Shown here one piece after another: positions 17,569 to 24,866 of a stretch of 64,000 nt of DNA. A program made the position numbers and the translations under genes. This DNA is from Corynebacterium macginleyi. Its GTDB lineage: Bacteria; Actinomycetota; Actinomycetes; Mycobacteriales; Mycobacteriaceae. Each line of letters starts with the position of its first letter. Position 1 is the stretch's first letter. The stretch is taken from assembly GCF_003688935.1 (NCBI RefSeq), contig NZ_REGE01000008.1, positions 1-64,000 on the forward strand, read 5' to 3'. Under the pieces are notes generated by a model that had not been told where the DNA came from, ran no database searches, and saw only the letters and a list, made by a program, of their open reading frames with translations.

Positions 17569-19002
17569 ATGGCAACACTTCCAGAACCATCAGATCCGCG
17601 GTGGTTGCTGAAAACCGTCTTCTCTAGGCCCGGGATGACTATCCCCGCCGCTGTGTGCATCGCAATCTCCTTCGTGCTCAATGGAACAATACCGGTCATC
17701 GTGGGTCATACCATCGATGAAGCGGTGGTGGAAGGATCAATCGGGCGACTGTCGTGGTGGCTTTCACTTTTGGTCCTGGCCTTCGCGGTTAATACGATCA
17801 CCGGGTGGTGCGGTCGTGGCCTCAACGCGCGCAGCATGCTCGTTATCGGCCACGACGTGCGTATGGCCATTACGGACCGGATTTTGGACCCCAAGGGGAT
17901 GGGCGGGCCGAAACGCACACCCGGAGAGTTATTGGCCATTGCGTCAACCGATGCGACCCGCGTACAAAGAGCGGTGTTGATGACGGTATTTCCGGTGGCA
18001 GAGATTACGTCCATCATCTATGTTGCGGTGATAACCAGCCGGGTCAATATGCCGCTAGGAGCGGCGATCTTATGCGGCGGCCCCATCGTGGTGTGGGGAT
18101 CGCTGCGGGCGGCGGGGCCGTTACGCAAGCGTTCTGGTATCAGACAAGCGGCATTGGGCCGCGCTAGCGCGACGGCGACGGATATTGCGCATGGTCTGCG
18201 CATTATTAAGGGGATCGGGGCGATCGGTGCGGTGCGCAGGCGCTATGCGGCTGATTCTGATGCCGCCTACGAGCGAACCGTTGAGGCCAATGCGGCGCAG
18301 GCAGGATTAAACGCTTCCACCGAGGCACTGGGCTCAATTTATGTCGTCGCCGTCGGTATTGCCGCCGGCTACCTGGCGCTGGAGGGACAGATGAGCATTG
18401 GCGAGCTCATTACGGTAATCGGCCTTACCCAATTCATCATTACTCCAATGACCATGCTAGGCCGAAATATCGCTTCCCGGTGGGCCGCGGCGCAGGCGAG
18501 TACGCAGCGAATAGTAAGCCTGCTGAAAGCTCCCGGACTGCCCGAAAATACTGCACCGCGCATGCCGGCGCTGCGGGCGGGAGTAACCGCTATTGATGGG
18601 CATGCTCCGGAAGAACTGCGGGACTTGCCCCGAGAAAAATTCACGGTCGTGCCACACCAGGTCATGCTGTTTGCTGGGACCGTACAAGACAATATTCATC
18701 CGGATGCAGACACGGCCGCACGTGCACTAGAGGTGGCCGCGGGCGAGGATATTCCGGGTGGGCTGAACCGTGCGGTGGGTGAGCGCGGAAACAATCTCTC
18801 CGGCGGCCAGCAGCAACGAGTCGCCCTAGCTCGCGCGATTGCTGCGGATCCAGAGGTACTGATTCTTTCTGATCCCACCACAGCGGTTGATTCCGTTACC
18901 GAGCAAGAGGTAGCCCACCGCGTTGCGGATTACCGGAAGGATAAACCCACCATCGTCTATACATCGGCGCCGGCGTGGCATGCAGTGGGGGTGGAGTCCT
19001 AA
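17569..19002 (+). CDS. ABC exporter half-transporter with truncated ATPase domain (no Walker A)
   Basis: This 477-residue protein has six hydrophobic segments in an ABC exporter membrane domain (about 20-310). The ATPase domain is shortened: it enters directly at the Q-loop region (VPHQVMLFAGTVQDNI, about 361-376) and keeps a perfect signature LSGGQQQRVALARA (410-423). It has no GxxGxGKS/T P-loop anywhere. Walker B is altered: VLILSDPTTAVDS (430-442) has Ser434 in place of the Asp and Asp435 in place of the catalytic Glu. Full-length relatives have about 570-600 residues. It overlaps the partner gene (TAATG), so the two should form a heterodimer with an extremely asymmetric ATPase. Confidence 0.85.
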   Translation: MATLPEPSDPRWLLKTVFSRPGMTIPAAVCIAISFVLNGTIPVIVGHTIDEAVVEGSIGRLSWWLSLLVLAFAVNTITGWCGRGLNARSMLVIGHDVRMAITDRILDPKGMGGPKRTPGELLAIASTDATRVQRAVLMTVFPVAEITSIIYVAVITSRVNMPLGAAILCGGPIVVWGSLRAAGPLRKRSGIRQAALGRASATATDIAHGLRIIKGIGAIGAVRRRYAADSDAAYERTVEANAAQAGLNASTEALGSIYVVAVGIAAGYLALEGQMSIGELITVIGLTQFIITPMTMLGRNIASRWAAAQASTQRIVSLLKAPGLPENTAPRMPALRAGVTAIDGHAPEELRDLPREKFTVVPHQVMLFAGTVQDNIHPDADTAARALEVAAGEDIPGGLNRAVGERGNNLSGGQQQRVALARAIAADPEVLILSDPTTAVDSVTEQEVAHRVADYRKDKPTIVYTSAPAWHAVGVES

Positions 19003-20741
19003 TGCGTTTTCCCACCGCGACGTGGACACAGGTCCGAGAGGTTATAGCACAGCAGCTTTCAGCTATCCCCCATGCGCGCCGGCGCAGCGTTGTTGCCCTG
19101 GTGTTGTTGATAGCCGGGGCAGCGGCCAATGTCACCATTGCGCTCCTGCTTGGCAAGATTGTTGATGCCGTGACGACGCACACCAGTATAGCCCTCCTCG
19201 GGGTTCTGCTAGTAGGGGCCGCGGCGGTCTCTGCGGCGTTATCGGCGGCGGGATTCTATGTCTTGTCCCAGCTAACTGAACGCGTTATTGCGTCCTTGCG
19301 CGAGAATATGGTCTCTACAGCACTCGGCCTTCCCACACACCGCGTCGAGGACGCTGGAACCGGAGACTTGGTATCGCGTTCTACCGATGATGTAGCGGAG
19401 CTATCCGCTGCGGTAACAGAGACGGTCCCCGTGCTGGCAAAGTCGGCTTTTGCCATTGCCTCAACAGCAGTGGCGCTACTTACGGTGGATTGGCAATACC
19501 TCGTGGTTATTATCGTCGTGGCGCCGCTGTATTTTTGGGCTAGTTGGTATTACCTGCGGCGTGCCCCGCACAGGTACGCCGAGGAGCGCGCCTCCATGGC
19601 CGAGAGAGCCCGCGGGCTTCTGGAGGCAATCCACGGCAGGGATACGGTGTGCGCCTTCCGCATGGAAAATACGATGCGCGATCGAATCGGTGCGGCTTCA
19701 ACGCGTGTGGTGGAAAAGGGATATGATGCGCGCCGGACGATGATGGTGCTCCAGGCCCACCTTACCGGCATTGAGCTGGTCTTATTGGGCACCGGTTTAG
19801 CGGTGAGCTTTTGGGTTGTGCAGACCAGCGCGCTTACTGTTGGCGCGGTCACCGCGGCGATGTTGCTGCTCATTCGCCTGCGCGGGCCGTTAATGGGGCT
19901 GATGCACGTGCTCGATACGGTACAATCAGGATATGCCTCGCTGACGCGCATCGTGGGCGTGGTTATCGATCCACCCGAGCCAGTGCTGGATAGCGGTGCG
20001 CCGCGAGGCGATGGCAGCGTGGATATGCGGGATATTTCCTTTCGCTATGGCGATAGTTCATGGGCCGTCGAGGGACTCAACCTTGCGATTAAGCCGGGCG
20101 AAACGGTTGCCCTTGTGGGGGCGTCTGGGGCGGGGAAGTCTACCGTGGCGGCGTTGCTCGCGGGCTTGCGGGTCCCAGATAAAGGCACCGTGTTTGTTGA
20201 TGGTGTGGAGGTTGCGCTGCTTTCTGATGCCGAACGTAGCCAACGCCTTGCCCTCGTCTCCCAAGAGGTGCATGTCTTTTCTGGAAGTTTGCGCGAGGAT
20301 CTTGCGCTCGCGGCGCCACAGGCCACCGATGCGGAAATGATCGACGCGCTGGATCAAGTGCACGCTGAGTGGTTTTTCGATCTGGAGGCAGGCCTCGATA
20401 CCGTCGTGGGTGCACAGGGCATGCCCTTGGATCCGGTGGCGGCGCAGCAATTGGCCCTTGCCCGAATCGTGTTGCTGGATCCGCGTATCATCATCTTGGA
20501 CGAGGCTACGGCGGAAGCAGGCTCGGTGGGTGCTGAATCCTTAGAGGCGGCCGCGGAATCGGTGATGGAGGGTAGAACCGTCTTGGTGGTTGCACACCGT
20601 TTGGATCAGGCGTCGCGCGCCGATGTCATCGTGGTCATGGATAAAGGCCGGGTGGTAGAACAAGGTAGCCATCCAGAGTTGCTAAATTATGGGGGCCGGT
20701 ATAAGCAGTTATGGACCGCTTGGCAGGAGGGACGAACATGA
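19002..20741 (+). CDS. ABC exporter half-transporter with intact Walker motifs but no signature motif
   Basis: This 579-residue protein has a membrane domain at about 25-310 and an ATPase domain at about 338-575. Walker A GASGAGKST is at 373-381, Q-loop Gln421, Walker B IIILDEAT at 496-503 and switch His532. The signature LSGGQ expected around 475-481 reads PLDPVAAQQLALARI, so it is lost. I chose ATG 19002, which overlaps the partner stop, instead of the GTG 27 bases upstream inside the partner gene. Together with the partner only the pair Walker A (this protein) plus signature (partner) can form one ATP site. Cargo unknown. Confidence 0.87.
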   Translation: MRFPTATWTQVREVIAQQLSAIPHARRRSVVALVLLIAGAAANVTIALLLGKIVDAVTTHTSIALLGVLLVGAAAVSAALSAAGFYVLSQLTERVIASLRENMVSTALGLPTHRVEDAGTGDLVSRSTDDVAELSAAVTETVPVLAKSAFAIASTAVALLTVDWQYLVVIIVVAPLYFWASWYYLRRAPHRYAEERASMAERARGLLEAIHGRDTVCAFRMENTMRDRIGAASTRVVEKGYDARRTMMVLQAHLTGIELVLLGTGLAVSFWVVQTSALTVGAVTAAMLLLIRLRGPLMGLMHVLDTVQSGYASLTRIVGVVIDPPEPVLDSGAPRGDGSVDMRDISFRYGDSSWAVEGLNLAIKPGETVALVGASGAGKSTVAALLAGLRVPDKGTVFVDGVEVALLSDAERSQRLALVSQEVHVFSGSLREDLALAAPQATDAEMIDALDQVHAEWFFDLEAGLDTVVGAQGMPLDPVAAQQLALARIVLLDPRIIILDEATAEAGSVGAESLEAAAESVMEGRTVLVVAHRLDQASRADVIVVMDKGRVVEQGSHPELLNYGGRYKQLWTAWQEGRT

Positions 20742-21721
20742 TAAGCCGGAGGCCGGTGCGCGCCACATTGAGCTTCGCAGTCTTGTGCTGCGTGGTGGTG
20801 CTGAGTGTGGCATGCGCACATAACGAGGAAGCCTCGGATGCGGCGGTAGTCAATAAAAGTACGCAGTCGCACGGTTCTGCTGCCTCGCAGCTTGGGATTC
20901 CTACTTCGGCGCCGCTTAGTGGCCCAGAACCGGGGTCACATATGACGATCAACCTGTCGTCCGGGCGCTCATTTATTCTTAGCCTGCCGGAAAATTATAC
21001 GGCGCAAAAAGAGTGGCCCGTGGTGTTGGCTTTTCACGGGTGGGGCCAGTCAGCGGAAAGCTTGCGCGGCTATTCCCGCCTCGATGCCGCACAAGCCATT
21101 ACCGTCTTTCCCACGGGCGAGAACAAGGCGTGGAGCCCCGCCCCTTACGCGGTAACCAGAGGGAGTGAGGACAAGAAATTCGTCCTCGATATTCTCGATT
21201 CCCTGCGTGCAACCTACAACGTTGACGATTCGCGGCTTTTTGCTACCGGCATGTCCAATGGCGGCGGCTTCGCCGCCTACTTGGCCTGCCAGATGCCCGG
21301 GATCTTTTACTCAGTCGCCACTATTTCTGCTGCTTATTACGAAGATATTTTGAAAGATTGTGCCCATGAACCGGTAGGGCGCCTTGATATGCACGGCACC
21401 GATGACCCCATCGTGAGCTATTACGGCGGTACCCGGCACGAGACTAACTATTTCTCGGTCGAGTTCGTATTAGAGCAGGACCGCAAGCGCAATGAATGCT
21501 CCGAGAAGGTAGAAACTCACCGCTTGGTCAATAATGCTCTCGATATGCACTGGACCGGTTGCTCCGCCCCGCTGGAGCATATCCGCATCGGCGGCGGCTC
21601 CCATGTGTGGCCGGGCGGTACTGCGGATAACAACAACGAAGTTGGCAAATTCTTTGCTACTGACCGGGTCTTGGATTTCTTCGGTATTCCCGGTAGGCCC
21701 GACGGCACTCGAGATACCTAG
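20738..21721 (+). CDS. Lipoprotein esterase, PHB-depolymerase/LpqC-like
   Basis: This 327-residue protein has a type II signal peptide: Arg-rich start, hydrophobic core and lipobox LSVAC with lipidated Cys26. The exported domain is an alpha/beta hydrolase of the polyhydroxybutyrate depolymerase/feruloyl esterase type. Oxyanion loop AFHGWGQ is at about 98-104, nucleophile Ser173 in GMSNGG, acid Asp222 or Asp223 in HGTDDP, and His289 in GGSHVWPGG. LpqC-like proteins act as cell-surface esterases. Its ATG overlaps the ABC exporter stop by four bases (ATGA), so it is made with the exporter and may act on its cargo or on surface lipids. Confidence 0.82.
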   Translation: MISRRPVRATLSFAVLCCVVVLSVACAHNEEASDAAVVNKSTQSHGSAASQLGIPTSAPLSGPEPGSHMTINLSSGRSFILSLPENYTAQKEWPVVLAFHGWGQSAESLRGYSRLDAAQAITVFPTGENKAWSPAPYAVTRGSEDKKFVLDILDSLRATYNVDDSRLFATGMSNGGGFAAYLACQMPGIFYSVATISAAYYEDILKDCAHEPVGRLDMHGTDDPIVSYYGGTRHETNYFSVEFVLEQDRKRNECSEKVETHRLVNNALDMHWTGCSAPLEHIRIGGGSHVWPGGTADNNNEVGKFFATDRVLDFFGIPGRPDGTRDT

Positions 21722-22061
21722 ATCGCGCGGTAGAGCCGGGAAAACCCACGTATCGCGCGCCCTCCCACGGCGATGAGGTGCGTGATTAGGCGCATCGGTT
21801 TGGGGGTAATCGAAGATTCCATCTACACCCATGACTTCCTCGGCGTCGCGGCGTCGCCTCCGCAGCGTCAGCAGGCTTTTCGGCTTTTCTACGACCGCAT
21901 AGGTGGGATCATTTTCCCAGTGCCTGCTTTTGTAAACACGAATCCCCGGTAGAGCAACCTTTGCCTATTCTTGGTGGCGAAGCCCCGGCGGTGTCGTTAT
22001 CGTGGGTGGTGCTGCCGGGCACGGCAAGCGTTAGATGAAGTAAACAACGAAAGGATTAGCA
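21722..22061. other. Intergenic with a possible degraded leftward reading frame
   Basis: On the - strand a frame is open from about 21960 into the end of the lipoprotein gene. Its first part (21722-21960) reads like protein: VYKSRHWENDPTYAVVEKPK and EVMGVDGIFDYPQT. No ATG/GTG/TTG start with a ribosome-binding site precedes it, and a stop lies just upstream. This looks like a gene remnant. A 59-codon + strand frame (21773-21952) overlaps it and also lacks a ribosome-binding site. The last 60 bases lead into the small gene at 22062. Confidence 0.3.
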
Positions 22062-22259
22062 ATGGGCATCTTTGACAAGGCGAAGGAAGCACTGAACTCT
22101 GAAAAGGGCGAAGAAGTTACCAAGGAAGGCCTGGACAAGGCCGAGGACTTTGCCAAGGACAAGCTGGGCGAAGACAAGGCAGACCAGGTAGATAAGGCTC
22201 GCGACGCCATTGATGACAAGCTCGGCACCAACACCGACGGTGACGACGAGAACAAGTAG
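22062..22259 (+). CDS. Small acidic Rv0909-like (MT0933 antitoxin family) protein
   Basis: This 65-residue, very hydrophilic protein is rich in Lys, Asp and Glu: MGIFDKAKEALNSEKGEE at the start, then repeated K-AEDFAKDKLGEDKADQ helices. It fits the family described as putative antitoxins after M. tuberculosis Rv0909, where the toxin Rv0910 is adjacent. Here no toxin-like gene follows; a terminator comes next. It could instead be a stress-type CsbD-like helical protein. CGAAAGGA 10 bases before the ATG is a good ribosome-binding site. Confidence 0.75.
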   Translation: MGIFDKAKEALNSEKGEEVTKEGLDKAEDFAKDKLGEDKADQVDKARDAIDDKLGTNTDGDDENK

Positions 22260-22296
22260 TTCGCACCCTACTATCTAAGTAGGAAAACGAATATTA

Positions 22297-22329
22297 CTCA
22301 GCCCCGTTCGCCACACGGACGGGGCTGAG
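22297..22329 (+). terminator. Stem-loop terminator after the Rv0909-like gene
   Basis: Perfect 11-base stem CTCAGCCCCGT / ACGGGGCTGAG with an 11-base loop, starting 38 bases after the stop codon. Only a short CCTTTG follows, so termination may be imperfect. Confidence 0.65.
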
Positions 22330-22440
22330 CCTTTGCCTACACCGATTAAATCCAGCCCTGAGTTCGGGCTAGAAACAGCAGGCACGGTGTCACGGATTTT
22401 CCATGACAATAGTGATCAATGGGTACGTTAAGATGTTTAG

Positions 22441-23010
22441 GTGCTTACCACTCTCGTATCCGCAATCACGTTGTTCATCGTCACCAATATTGACGATATC
22501 GTTATTCTCTCGCTATTCTTTGCCCGCGGTGCGGGCAGGAAAGGTACAACTAAAGCTATTCTATTGGGCCAATACCTGGGATTTTTCGGGATACTCGGGG
22601 TCTCCGTGGCACTTGGCCTGGGACTTAGCGCGATTCTCCCCGAACACTGGATACGCTTTTTCGGGCTTATTCCCCTGGCCATTGGACTCAGGGCGGCCTG
22701 GGAGGCCTTCCGCGGGGAAGAGGACGATGACGTTTCTGGAAAGAAGCTCAGCATCGCTGCGGTAGCTGGGGTCACCTTTGCCAATGGCGGCGATAATATC
22801 GGTGTGTACCTGCCGGTATTTACCACGTCTTCTGCCACGGACATTGTGGTGTACTGCTTCGTATTCCTCGTTTTGGTCGCAGGTCTAGTAGCGGCGGCGA
22901 AGTTCGTGGCAACAAGGCCAGCGGTAGCAGAAGCACTAGAGAAGTGGGAGAGCGTTTTATTCCCCACGGTACTTATTTTGTTAGGTCTCGCCATCCTATT
23001 CGCGGTGTAG
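22441..23010 (+). CDS. CadD-family cadmium/cation transporter
   Basis: This 189-residue protein has about five to six hydrophobic helices. The N-terminal TNIDDIVILSLFFARG and ILLGQYLGFFGI segments, together with FANGGDNIGVYLPVF near residue 110-125, match the CadD cadmium-resistance family (LysE-like transporters). Members export Cd2+ or other cations. GTG start; no strong ribosome-binding site. A promoter-like GTTAAGAT immediately upstream raises the option of a leaderless transcript. No ArsR/CadC-type regulator is next to it. Confidence 0.8.
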   Translation: MLTTLVSAITLFIVTNIDDIVILSLFFARGAGRKGTTKAILLGQYLGFFGILGVSVALGLGLSAILPEHWIRFFGLIPLAIGLRAAWEAFRGEEDDDVSGKKLSIAAVAGVTFANGGDNIGVYLPVFTTSSATDIVVYCFVFLVLVAGLVAAAKFVATRPAVAEALEKWESVLFPTVLILLGLAILFAV

Positions 23011-23070
23011 GCGAGGCACACAGGAAATCCCACGGCCGTGGAATTGAGTCCATAGCCATGGGATAATTTG

Positions 23071-23144
23071 TCGGGCTAACAGGATTTGAACCTGCGACCC
23101 CTACACCCCCAGTGTAGTGCGCTACCAAACTGCGCCATAGCCCG
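23071..23144 (-). tRNA. tRNA-Pro (anticodon GGG)
   Basis: The reverse complement folds into a standard cloverleaf of 74 nt. The acceptor is CGGGCTA/TAGCCCG with discriminator A, D stem GCGC/GCGC, anticodon stem CTACA/TGTAG with loop CTGGGGG (anticodon GGG), and T arm GCAGG-TTCAAAT-CCTGT. CCA is not encoded. It reads proline codon CCC (and CCU). Confidence 0.95.
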
Positions 23145-23220
23145 GCGTCGCATTATTTGTTGCGACTGCCTTAGATTACATCAGGATAATTCCACAGTGA
23201 AATCTAGCCCGTGACCTGCA

Positions 23221-23619
23221 TTAAAATTGTCCGGAGGAATAGACCCATGCGCCATTAAGGCGCCGGAAAGTCGATCGCTCCCGCTGAGAGCCTACCGCTT
23301 CGCCCTTGTAGAAAGCCTCAAATTCCACGATGCCTTCATCATCTACCAGGCCACCGCGCTCGGTATCGAGGATATCGAGGCGGTAGAAACGAATGGGGGA
23401 GTCGGCCAAGTGCACTGCGCTAGGCCGAGTCACCGGGTCCCAAGTGCGCAGGAGGTAGTCCTCATCGCCGCTGACGAAGGCGCTAAACCGCGACCGCATC
23501 AACGCCTCGGCCGTGGGCGCTGAGCTACCTGCGTGGTACTTGCCGCAGCATTCTCCAAAGCTCAGCCCGCTCGTGCAGGGGCAGCGGTAGGAATCGGCAA
23601 TGGGATGCAGGGCAACCAT
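23221..23619 (-). CDS. YchJ-family SEC-C motif protein
   Basis: This 132-residue protein has an N-terminal SEC-C zinc-binding motif (CPCTSGLSFGECCGKYH, about 13-29) and the conserved ALMRSRFSAFVSGDEDYLLRTW segment of the YchJ/UPF0225 family. The rest forms an NTF2-like fold by family. Its molecular role is not established. The start abuts the stop of the hydrolase-OsmC gene (shared base), so it is translated as the second gene of a two-gene operon. Confidence 0.85.
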   Translation of the reverse strand: MVALHPIADSYRCPCTSGLSFGECCGKYHAGSSAPTAEALMRSRFSAFVSGDEDYLLRTWDPVTRPSAVHLADSPIRFYRLDILDTERGGLVDDEGIVEFEAFYKGEAVGSQRERSTFRRLNGAWVYSSGQF

Positions 23620-24779
23620 TACTTGGACTCCACACTATCGGTGATGACCGCGCCGGCGGCCATACGCTCGATGTCGGTATCACGCGCGGCGGAGCGCAGT
23701 GCATCGACATCGGAATCGCTCAGGGAACCTGCTAGTTCGATGCGGCGCTCGAAAGAGGCAGTACCGGTTTGGGTGATGGTTACGTGGACATCGTCAAGCG
23801 CAAGCTTTTTACCAGCTTCTTTGATGGCCTGGGTGGACGCAGCTGCCAAGGCCGACATGAGCAGGCCGGTTGCGGTAAAATCCTTGCCTTTGCCGCCTTC
23901 TTTCCTGGTGCGATCCGCGGTAACACAGTGGTCATTGTGACGGACCACAACGCCGAATTTGGTGCCGGTAGCCGGGCGAGCGACAGCAGCATCCGTGCCC
24001 ACCTCTTCGGGCTCGTAGTCAGGAACAATAAACTGCCGGGACCACGCACCAATGAGATCAGCGGCGCGGGCCGCCGTTCCCTGCTTGGTGAGTAGGTGAT
24101 CGGCCTTATCCAGGGAAACGAGGGACTTAGGATAGCGGGTCATGCGGAAAATATTCTGTGCATTGTCAATGCCCACCGTTTGATCAATGGGGGAGTGGAG
24201 CGACAAGAGCGGCTTGCGTAACCGCGACAGGTATTCCTCCGGATTCGTTTCTGCCAAATCCTCCAAGAATTTGCGGGAAATGGCTAGCGTCCTGCCACCC
24301 AAGACGACCTCGACCTCACCATTAGCGTCGAACTCACCAATCTTATCCGCGTAGTGCAGCACGGAGTGCGCCGGATCGAAGGGGGCGCCAATGGTGGCCA
24401 CGGCCCGAATCTTTTTCATTTCCGTGGCAGCCTTGAGCACTGCCGCGCCGCCTAGGGAGTGGCCAATGAGCATTTGCGGTGCGCAATAGTGCTTTTCCAG
24501 CCACTCCGCCGCGGCGCGAATATCGTCAACATTCTGATTAAAAGTGGTATCTGCAAACTCGCCTTTTGATTGCCCTAAACCGGGAAAATCAAAGCGCAAC
24601 GTGGCGATCCCAAATGCCGTTAATTGCTTCGAAGTACGGGCTGCGCCAGGGGTATGGCGTGAGCCGGCAAAACAATGCGCGAAGATGGCAAAGGCAAGAG
24701 GCGGAGCGTCAGGTAAGTCGATGGTTCCTGCCATTTCGGTTCCTAGGCTCGACGGCAGCTTTACATTGACGGATTGCAT
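23619..24779 (-). CDS. Alpha/beta hydrolase fused to an OsmC-like domain lacking its cysteines
   Basis: This 386-residue protein starts with a hydrolase domain (about 1-255). Its nucleophile is Ser108 in GHSLGG, the acid probably Asp199 and the base His228 (KADHLL). The C-terminal OsmC-like domain (about 262-380) includes DFTATGLLMSALAAASTQAI. OsmC proteins reduce organic peroxides with two cysteines. Here the first site (ACT in the family) reads LAAAST (Ala314) and the second (CPVH in the family) reads RDTDIER (Thr368), so both are gone. I chose ATG 24779; a longer frame to 25115 would run into secA2. Divergent from secA2. Confidence 0.85.
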   Translation of the reverse strand: MQSVNVKLPSSLGTEMAGTIDLPDAPPLAFAIFAHCFAGSRHTPGAARTSKQLTAFGIATLRFDFPGLGQSKGEFADTTFNQNVDDIRAAAEWLEKHYCAPQMLIGHSLGGAAVLKAATEMKKIRAVATIGAPFDPAHSVLHYADKIGEFDANGEVEVVLGGRTLAISRKFLEDLAETNPEEYLSRLRKPLLSLHSPIDQTVGIDNAQNIFRMTRYPKSLVSLDKADHLLTKQGTAARAADLIGAWSRQFIVPDYEPEEVGTDAAVARPATGTKFGVVVRHNDHCVTADRTRKEGGKGKDFTATGLLMSALAAASTQAIKEAGKKLALDDVHVTITQTGTASFERRIELAGSLSDSDVDALRSAARDTDIERMAAGAVITDSVESK

Positions 24780-24866
24780 GGCACCTACAATAACGGCCCC
24801 ATAAGTCCCGAACCAGATGAGGTTGACTAGAGTCGTAGGCAGCCAGCCCCTAAAGGAGGAATTGTC

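Noticed and set aside
21773-21952. Rightward 59-residue frame starting MRCVIRRIGLGV
   Set aside because: No ribosome-binding site and no recognisable family; the opposite strand in the same place looks more protein-like. Kept only as part of the intergenic description.
22441-23010. LysE-type amino-acid exporter for the CadD gene
   Set aside because: The TNIDDIVILSLFFARG and NGGDNIGVYLPVF segments fit CadD better than LysE.
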